Shown piece after piece: positions 10,601 to 12,796 of a stretch of 12,796 nucleotides of DNA (position 1 is its first letter; every line of letters begins with the position of its first letter). This DNA is from Cephalothrix spiralis (lineage: Eukaryota; Nemertea; Palaeonemertea; Archinemertea; Cephalotrichidae). A program made the translations under genes and the position numbers. Where the stretch lies: positions 1 to 12,796 of the forward strand of contig JAUCNG010229968.1 in the NCBI GenBank assembly GCA_032353305.1, in the 5' to 3' direction. The notes beneath the pieces were generated by a model, which saw nothing but the letters and a program-made list of their open reading frames with translations, was not told where the DNA came from and made no database searches.

Positions 10601-11762
10601 ACACACGAAATTCAAAGTCGTCGCACTGTAGAGAGTCGCAAAAAATAAAATTTCTAATAGTGGTTTTTATTTTCTCTAAATTCAAGTGGCCAAAAACCTA
10701 TTTTTTGGCATTTTTTGGGACCTAAGCGCCAAATCTCATCCCGGGGTTTTGATCCCAGCTTACTGAAACTTATATGGAAGTTTTATTAGACTATGGGCTA
10801 CAATTGTACGATCAGTTGAGAGTAAATCTTTATTGGCAGCCGATAACCTTGGACCCGGCGGTTGAGGTCAAAAATTCAATGTCGTCATAGAGAGTCGCGT
10901 TTTACTTTTTACAAATATACAAAGTTTATGAATAGTGAGCTTCCTTCCCGATCACTGTTCTCTAATGGTAATATTTTTTTCGAAGATAGGGTTAAAACCG
11001 GTCTATAGTATATCGAAAGCTAAGATTGTCATTTCCAGTGGCGTATTTTTGAAGATACGTATTTTGTGGCGACGAACGCAACTATCTTTATTTCAATGTC
11101 TGTTTTTAAAGCTATGTTGACTCGGTTATTTTTCAGATGTTAACAAAGCTGCAACACGTATACAGAGTCTTTGGAGGGGTTTCAGAGCTAGAAGCAAAGA
11201 TTCGAGAATACGGAATGTCCACACCGAAATCCGGGCTAGAAGATGCGAAGACCATATAAGATTTTTACGTATTGAATTAGAAAGGTATGTACAACGTACA
11301 AGTAATCAAGCGTACGTACGGTTTTGATATTTAGCGTGACGTCAGAAAAGATTTTTACCCGATGTGTGGCTTAAACTTTGGTGTCGTTTTCGGCAAAATT
11401 CAAAAACGTTTTTTACAAATTCTACAATTTCTACGTGAATTCTTAATTGAATCGAGTCAATTTTTGCGTAAAGAAAAAGAGTGCGTTGCTTGGAATATAT
11501 AGGTGCAATATTTTCTGTGAGCGACGTGATTAGTTTCCAATGATGAAAAATGACATAAAGCCAAAAAAAATCTTTGCATAATCCTTCTATATATTATTAG
11601 GCATGTGCAGTAAGAAAAGAAAATTGAAGTTATTATTATATTGGTTCATAAGAATCATAAACTAAGATAAATGTTATGTTTTTTAGATATGTACAACTAT
11701 ATGAACAAGAAAAGAAAATGAGAATTTTGCAATTAGAAGCAATTAAATTTCTTTGGAAAGAG
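1542..11762 (+). CDS. CEP97: CEP97 orthologue, centrosomal protein (internal part of gene, 10 exons, both ends outside window)
   Basis: Joined exons are 1542-1624, 2260-2343, 2896-3010, 4339-4468, 5448-5561, 6765-6967, 7883-8233, 9181-9352, 11137-11284 and 11687-11762: 1476 nt, 492 codons, no stop, every junction in phase. Window-relative residues 1-20 are the last LRR ([12 protein letters not shown]). Residues 29-56 are an LRR cap (YRPF...LRVLDG). Residues 57-94 hold YSQGKGR, RPGQH and [11 protein letters not shown], the block I recognise from vertebrate CEP97. Residues 99-117 are a charged helix, about 138-417 a low-complexity linker, 426-436 the IQ motif and 467-492 the start of a coiled coil ending in IKFLW. 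In vertebrates CEP97 binds and stabilises CP110 at the distal centriole, binds calmodulin through the IQ motif and blocks premature cilium growth. The human protein is roughly 860 residues, so about half is here. The missing parts are the N-terminal LRRs and the C-terminal tail. The order LRR, cap, helix, linker, IQ excludes other LRR-IQ proteins. Confidence 0.93.
1625..2259. other. Intron a-b, no feature seen
   Basis: 635 bp, AT-rich. ORFs on both strands (1754-1963 minus, 1833-2048 plus) overlap one another and lack any recognisable protein feature. No inverted repeat was found by eye. Confidence 0.5.
2260..2343 (+). CDS. CEP97: CEP97 exon b: LRR cap
   Basis: Acceptor atttttcag, donor gtacga. 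It encodes [20 protein letters not shown] then FIINEKE, the LRRcap motif (Tyr-Arg, then Leu-Arg-x-Leu-Asp-Gly) that seals SDS22-type LRR domains. The leftover bases ag form a Ser codon with exon c, giving KE-S-LKAEW as in vertebrate CEP97. The donor lies at the start of a 25-bp segment repeated 149 bp downstream. Confidence 0.92.
2344..2368 (+). repeat. Direct repeat, copy 1, covering the exon b splice donor
   Basis: gtacgattctactaccctg then ataaat at 2344-2368 is nearly repeated at 2493-2517. The first copy begins with the donor GT of exon b. Confidence 0.75.
2493..2517 (+). repeat. Direct repeat, copy 2, decoy donor
   Basis: gtacgattctaccctcagg then ataaat, 149 bp after copy 1. The 124 bp between copies contain a hairpin with stem agattag / ctaatct (about 2453-2477). 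Either a local duplication or flanks of a small insertion. Confidence 0.7.
2518..2895. other. Rest of intron b-c, no feature seen
   Basis: AT-rich, with a short TA run near 2749-2757 and a clear polypyrimidine tract before the exon c acceptor. Nothing else supported. Confidence 0.5.
2896..3010 (+). CDS. CEP97: CEP97 exon c: conserved YSQGKGR / [11 protein letters not shown] block
   Basis: Acceptor tacctttttag, donor gtaggt. One base completes Ser, then 38 codons with [18 protein letters not shown] and [11 protein letters not shown]. This is the most conserved stretch of the protein and the strongest support for the CEP97 name. It ends in phase 0. Reading through the donor stays open to 3169, into an inverted-repeat element that starts about 20 bp later, so intron retention would add a repeat-encoded tail. 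Confidence 0.95.
3032..3474. repeat. TIR element, copy A, starting about 20 bp past the exon c donor
   Basis: The ends are inverted: aagtttatgaagctttttc at 3032 against the complement of the end at about 3455-3473. Then cagaccacagttttc (3050-3064) pairs with gaaaactggggtctg (3429-3443), and ccccatcaaccc (3062-3073 region) pairs with ggttgatgggg (3373-3383). Inner arms carry tttggaaagc and cgagggtcgggc with their complements. The core (about 3119-3256) is shared with copy B near 9001-9134. The frames open across it look coincidental. Confidence 0.82.
3513..3705 (-). mobile_element. tRNA-derived SINE, minus strand
   Basis: On the minus strand a tRNA-like head has an A-box-like tagcgcatgaggtagcgcg (3674-3692) and a B-box ggttcgagact (3639-3649). 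It is followed by a module of about 100 bp (3616 down to 3513) that reads gaaaatagatt, gtgcgggg, gggtaaatgct, gcggac, catctgac. The same module lies after the plus-strand SINE at 8490-8585, although the two heads differ. The anticodon stem does not fold well, so it is not a functional tRNA gene. Confidence 0.8.
3841..4170. repeat. CT-rich TIR element, 330 bp
   Basis: The left end tgggaaaattggcatacacg then ttt (3841-3863) is the near-exact complement of aaaacgtgtatgccaatttc then ccc (4148-4170). The interior is strongly pyrimidine-biased on the plus strand (ccaccc, ctctctctctc, ttttttt). ORFs here on both strands are low-complexity artefacts. MITE-like; no clear target-site duplication. Confidence 0.85.
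4339..4468 (+). CDS. CEP97: CEP97 exon d: charged helix after the LRR domain
   Basis: Acceptor cgatttctag, donor gtaact. 43 codons plus one base. [20 protein letters not shown] corresponds to the TAEDAKLEKIL-type helix after the conserved block in vertebrates. The C-terminal half is Lys/Ser/Pro-rich linker. Phase 0 entry matches exon c across a 1328-bp intron holding three repeat insertions. Confidence 0.9.
4469..5447. other. Intron d-e, no insertion recognised
   Basis: 979 bp. A small hairpin aggttc-tgtaaat-gaacct sits at about 4855-4873. ORFs 4532-4750 (plus) and 5231-5434 (minus) lack domain features, compositional support or splice context and are treated as chance. Two weakly matching inverted segments near 5130-5155 and 5380-5405 are too diverged to call. 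Confidence 0.5.
5448..5561 (+). CDS. CEP97: CEP97 exon e: linker
   Basis: Acceptor gattttctttcag, donor gtaagt. It encodes [18 protein letters not shown] and continues to KAWST, then one base. The similarity to vertebrate CEP97 is weak, as expected for the fast-evolving linker. Support comes from the two splice sites and from phase 1 on both sides (entry and exit). Confidence 0.82.
5714..5727. repeat. 14-bp perfect palindrome
   Basis: atggatgcatccat, immediately after a possible alternative terminal exon (5677-5714). Possibly just chance. Confidence 0.6.
6010..6122. repeat. Compact hairpin element, 113 bp
   Basis: The left arm atcttaactttcattttgg (6010-6028) pairs with ccaaaatgaaagttaagat (6104-6122). 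tctgaaattatt (6039-6050) pairs with aataatttcaga, and gattaacc (6055-6062) pairs with ggttaatc (6071-6078). The loop is only about 8 bp. The near-complete pairing suggests a foldback-type non-autonomous element. Confidence 0.9.
6123..6764. other. Rest of intron e-f, with a short degenerate cctaaaa-type repeat
   Basis: 6178-6255 holds repeated cctcctaa and cctaaaa units separated by t/a runs. At 6338-6366 the segment cctcgccccgcttcgctcgg then ctcaataa resembles 4194-4222. ORF 6466-6678 on the minus strand shows no coding signature. Confidence 0.5.
6765..6967 (+). CDS. CEP97: CEP97 exon f: acidic and serine-rich linker
   Basis: Acceptor tatatttcatag, donor gtaaga. 203 nt: two bases complete a Met codon, then 67 codons including [16 protein letters not shown] and [20 protein letters not shown]. 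The region is acidic and Ser/Thr/Pro-rich without a known fold. In vertebrates the segment between the helix and the IQ motif lies within the CP110-binding region; that assignment here is inference from position. It ends in phase 0. Read-through stops at 7012. Confidence 0.86.
7325..7726. repeat. AT-rich array of about 20-bp units bracketed by a 12-bp inverted repeat
   Basis: ggtatggaactt (7325-7336) and its exact complement aagttccatacc (7715-7726) flank about 350 bp made of degenerate units close to atttrataactttttaaata. Examples are taaataatttgataact at 7548 onward and at 7626 onward. Unit length varies because of indels. The inverted arms may extend outward (about 7117-7336 against 7715-7815) with a deletion in the right arm, but that extension is weak. 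Confidence 0.75.
7761..7860 (-). mobile_element. tRNA-like SINE head, minus strand, next to the exon g acceptor
   Basis: The minus strand shows an A-box-like tagctagttggtaga (7836-7850) and a perfect T-arm, gaggtggg-ttcgata-cccacctc (7765-7787), with an intact B-box. The spacing between the boxes is longer than in an ordinary tRNA because of an atcatgatgat-rich insert, so a tRNA pseudogene or SINE head is more likely than a working tRNA. The element ends about 22 bp before the exon g splice acceptor. Confidence 0.72.
7883..8233 (+). CDS. CEP97: CEP97 exon g: long Gln/Ser/Arg-rich linker with a 12-nt codon repeat
   Basis: Acceptor tttcttgttttacag, donor gtaagt. 117 codons in phase 0, from [16 protein letters not shown] through [14 protein letters not shown] to [10 protein letters not shown] 3 x 12-nt in-frame repeat at 8090-8125 encodes [12 protein letters not shown]. 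The latter half is very charged ([20 protein letters not shown]) and may be helical. A minus-strand tRNA-like element ends about 22 bp before the acceptor, and a SINE head begins about 68 bp after the donor. The frame stays open through that SINE to a stop at 8387-8389. Confidence 0.9.
8301..8590 (+). mobile_element. tRNA-derived SINE, plus strand, copy 1
   Basis: The head has an A-box-like region (8307-8322) and a B-box ggttcgagact (8352-8362), with ctttgaatcc in the anticodon region (Gln-type TTG loop). The body cttcctgtgtggctcgg then caggttaaatac and gggacactg matches the copy at 12610. A further module at 8490-8585 matches the minus-strand SINE at 3513-3616. It starts 68 bp after the exon g donor. 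Confidence 0.85.
8591..9000. other. Intron g-h middle part, small hairpins only
   Basis: ccaagtgttcaaaacttgg (about 8638-8656) forms a hairpin, and acaccaag / cttggtgt bracket the segment near 8634-8697. Nothing else supported. Confidence 0.45.
9001..9158. repeat. TIR element, copy B, opposite orientation to copy A
   Basis: The reverse complement of this stretch aligns with about 3089-3265. Shared blocks are agggtcggg, cctcaggggccaa, cttattattgtattggac, ggatcagaaaata and tcgaccctttttg. Its own ends are inverted: aaagggtcgagcccgct (9001-9017) against agcaggcccgaccctttc (9119-9136). The segment cctttcgaaaatataaactt just beyond also occurs in copy A (about 3317-3336). It ends 22 bp before exon h. 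Confidence 0.85.
9181..9352 (+). CDS. CEP97: CEP97 exon h: basic linker before the IQ motif
   Basis: Acceptor gtttttttag, donor gtaaga. Phase 0 entry, 57 codons plus one base. It is basic at first ([18 protein letters not shown]) and acidic later ([20 protein letters not shown]). There is no recognisable domain. The support is the splice sites, the open frame and phase 1 exit matching exon i. The acceptor sits about 22 bp after a repeat whose coding-like reading frame is coincidental. Confidence 0.84.
9417..9546. repeat. TIR element, about 130-180 bp
   Basis: atacgttcggcgcatttcgg (9417-9436) is inverted as ccgaagatgcgcccgaacg then cat (9525-9546), with one or two indels. The inversion may extend outward to about 9395 and 9565. 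Non-coding, MITE-like. Confidence 0.78.
10122..10583. repeat. Inverted-repeat element, about 460 bp
   Basis: The left arm (10122-10185) has ataacggactatcattgaat then gacgttaaaac and gtaaatctttgcc-gttattta. The right arm (10521-10583) is its imperfect complement: taaataacgggcaaagattc, ttttaacatcattctatgat, attccg. The interior (about 10186-10520) is AT-rich with no ORF. Arm identity is moderate, suggesting an old insertion. Confidence 0.8.
10611..10639 (+). repeat. Direct repeat pair, copy 1
   Basis: ttcaaagtcgtc...gtagagagtcgc recurs at 10875-10898 as ttcaatgtcgtcatagagag then tcgc, with a 5-bp indel. The 235 bp between them show no recognised structure. Confidence 0.65.
10875..10898 (+). 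repeat. Direct repeat pair, copy 2
   Basis: Second copy of the element at 10611-10639. They may be terminal repeats of a small insertion or a diverged local duplication. Confidence 0.65.
11137..11284 (+). CDS. CEP97: CEP97 exon i: IQ motif (calmodulin-binding)
   Basis: Acceptor ggttatttttcag, donor gtatgt. After the split Asp codon it reads [18 protein letters not shown]. The full IQ consensus is kept: Ile426, Gln427, Arg431, Gly432 and Arg436 in window-relative numbering. Next come a basic helix ([18 protein letters not shown]) and the start of a coiled coil (RIELE). The order IQ, then TEIRxRR, then HIxxL matches vertebrate CEP97. It exits in phase 2. Confidence 0.95.
11594..11633 (+). repeat. 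Fragment of the 287-838 inverted-repeat family
   Basis: ttattaggcatgtgcagtaa then gaaaa matches the complement of the right arm near 741-765 with only two differences in 25 bases. Both are C-to-T within CpG. The match ends in A-rich DNA; no second arm was found nearby. Confidence 0.65.
11687..11762 (+). CDS. CEP97: CEP97 exon j: coiled coil downstream of the IQ motif
   Basis: Acceptor atgttttttag, donor gtaggt. One base completes Arg, then 25 codons: [18 protein letters not shown] and IKFLWKE. The closing motif corresponds to the AVKFLW segment in vertebrates. It exits in phase 0. The following exon was looked for in 11763-12796 and not found, so it lies outside the window. Confidence 0.9.
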
Positions 11763-12609
11763 GTAGGTATCAATTATCTTAAAGTTGATTAACCAGAGTT
11801 TCATTACCCAAAAAGAGAAAAATTCGGTTAACTAATTCAAAGTTAGATATTATCATTAATATCAAGAGCAGCAACATTAAATAGGGATAGTATTTATATT
11901 ATGACATACATGTACACTAAAAGTATCTTGCCAAAATCAATATTTTCAGTGTATGTCATATATCAATATATTTCAACTATTTCTAAACTTCATTTTTAAT
12001 TTTTCAAAAAATCTTCATGAATGTGAAAGTGATTTTCTTAAAGAATGTTTAAGTTTCATGCTGTTACTCTTGATATTAATGAAAATATCTGACTTTGATT
12101 CAGCTTATATAATATTGTTTCTCTCTACGCTCGGAGCGTAAAGGAGTGCTATTAAGAATCTTAATTCATTTCAATATCATTTACAAAATATACGGTAATC
12201 CTTGAATTATCTACCTGCCCCAAGGGGCAAGGAGTGGGTTGGTAATCGTTTAAATATACCAAAGTTCGGCTTGTTTGCCTTGAAACGATTAAAAATAATA
12301 CCGATACATAAGATGTATCACATGTTTTTTAATTGGATATATAAGATATACTGTCAGGGAATTTTCAAATTTTGATGAAAGTCAGGGAAATTTATTCCTG
12401 AGAATTACATTCACGACAAAATATTTGTCGTGAAATACATTTTCATGGAAAAATATGTATCAAAAGACAAATTACATGGCAAATTTTTTGTCGCTTAATC
12501 AGGGAATTTTTTTTGAAGGGAATTTTAAAATTAAAAAAAGTGATCTCCCTGAATAGTGTAACTGAACTAAGCAAAATGTATTCATTTGAAAGGCATAGTC
12601 TGAATAATC
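11763..12609. other. Last intron: hairpins and a CAGGGAA-rich stretch
   Basis: Besides the inverted repeat above: acgctc-g-gagcgt near 12127-12139, tgcccc-aa-ggggca near 12216-12229, and taatcgttt / aaacgatta bracketing about 12243-12293. tcagggaa occurs three times in direct orientation at about 12354, 12382 and 12499. A perfect hairpin ttcacgacaaa-ata-tttgtcgtgaa sits at 12410-12434. No exon continuing CEP97 was found. Confidence 0.55.
11897..11962. repeat. Short inverted repeat
   Basis: atattatgacatacatg, acactaaaagtat on the left against atattttcagtgtatgtcat then atat on the right (11940-11962). A 4-bp insertion separates the two halves of the left arm. Confidence 0.65.
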
Positions 12610-12796
12610 GTGGCTCAGTGGTTAAGTGGTAGAACGTCGGTCTTTGAATCCGGAGGTCCCGGGTTCGAGACCCGGCTCGTCACCACCTTAAGCAAGTTCC
12701 TCCGCGCATAGCTTCCTGTGTGGCTCGGTCAGGTTAAATACGTGAAGTGGGACACTGTCCCTCCCTTCGGGGTAAAAATCCCACTGCTAATCGGTA
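12610..12796 (+). mobile_element. tRNA-derived SINE, plus strand, copy 2, cut by window end
   Basis: The head is better kept than copy 1: A-box-like tggctcagtggttaagtgg (12611-12629), anticodon region tcgg-tctttgaat-ccgg, and B-box ggttcgagacc (12662-12672). The body cttcctgtgtggctcggtca then ggttaaatac and gggacactg matches copy 1. The 3' module seen after copy 1 would begin just past the window end. Confidence 0.87.

Noticed and set aside
11763-12609. Next CEP97 exon
   Set aside because: No phase 0 open segment after a good acceptor resembles the continuation of the coiled coil.
1-12796. Prokaryotic features, CRISPR, operons or a defence system
   Set aside because: Spliced animal gene with canonical introns; no regular spacer arrays and no bacterial gene layout.

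Overview
The window is animal nuclear DNA. It is AT-rich, has short exons with canonical GT/AG splice sites, and its introns are full of repeats. All firm coding evidence belongs to one gene on the + strand, an orthologue of CEP97, the leucine-rich-repeat and IQ-motif partner of CP110 that caps centrioles and restrains ciliogenesis. Ten internal exons can be placed between 1542 and 11762. Their phases all agree and they give 492 continuous codons: the end of the last LRR and its cap, the conserved YSQGKGR / RPGQH / [11 protein letters not shown] block, a charged helix, a long Ser/Pro/charged linker, a complete IQ motif (IQxxxRGxxxR), and the start of the following coiled coil. The 5' end (start codon, most LRRs) and the 3' end lie outside the window. 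I see no second gene. The sequence suits an invertebrate metazoan; the phylum cannot be fixed from it.

Non-exonic DNA, left to right. Upstream intron (1-1541): a long inverted repeat (287-838) carrying three perfect 12-bp NRF1-type palindromes, then a second terminal-inverted-repeat (TIR) element (909-1126). Intron after exon 3 (3011-4338): three insertions in a row, namely a TIR element starting about 20 bp past the splice donor, a minus-strand tRNA-derived SINE, and a CT-rich TIR element. Intron after exon 5: a compact 113-bp hairpin element. Intron after exon 6: an AT-rich array of roughly 20-bp units inside a 12-bp inverted repeat, and a minus-strand tRNA-like element that ends about 22 bp before exon 7. 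Intron after exon 7: a plus-strand tRNA-derived SINE, and a second, opposite copy of the exon-3 TIR family that ends about 22 bp before exon 8. Intron after exon 8: two more inverted-repeat elements. Last intron: smaller hairpins, a CAGGGAA-rich stretch and a second SINE copy cut by the window end.

The most interesting structure is in the repeats. Two SINEs with different tRNA-like heads share one downstream module. A TIR family is present twice in opposite orientation, each copy very close to a splice site. A MITE-like element carries repeated NRF1-type sites, and a CpG-decayed fragment of the same family lies 11 kb away. No new multi-gene system is visible. All coordinates and alignments were made by eye; names of repeat families are structural descriptions, not database matches.
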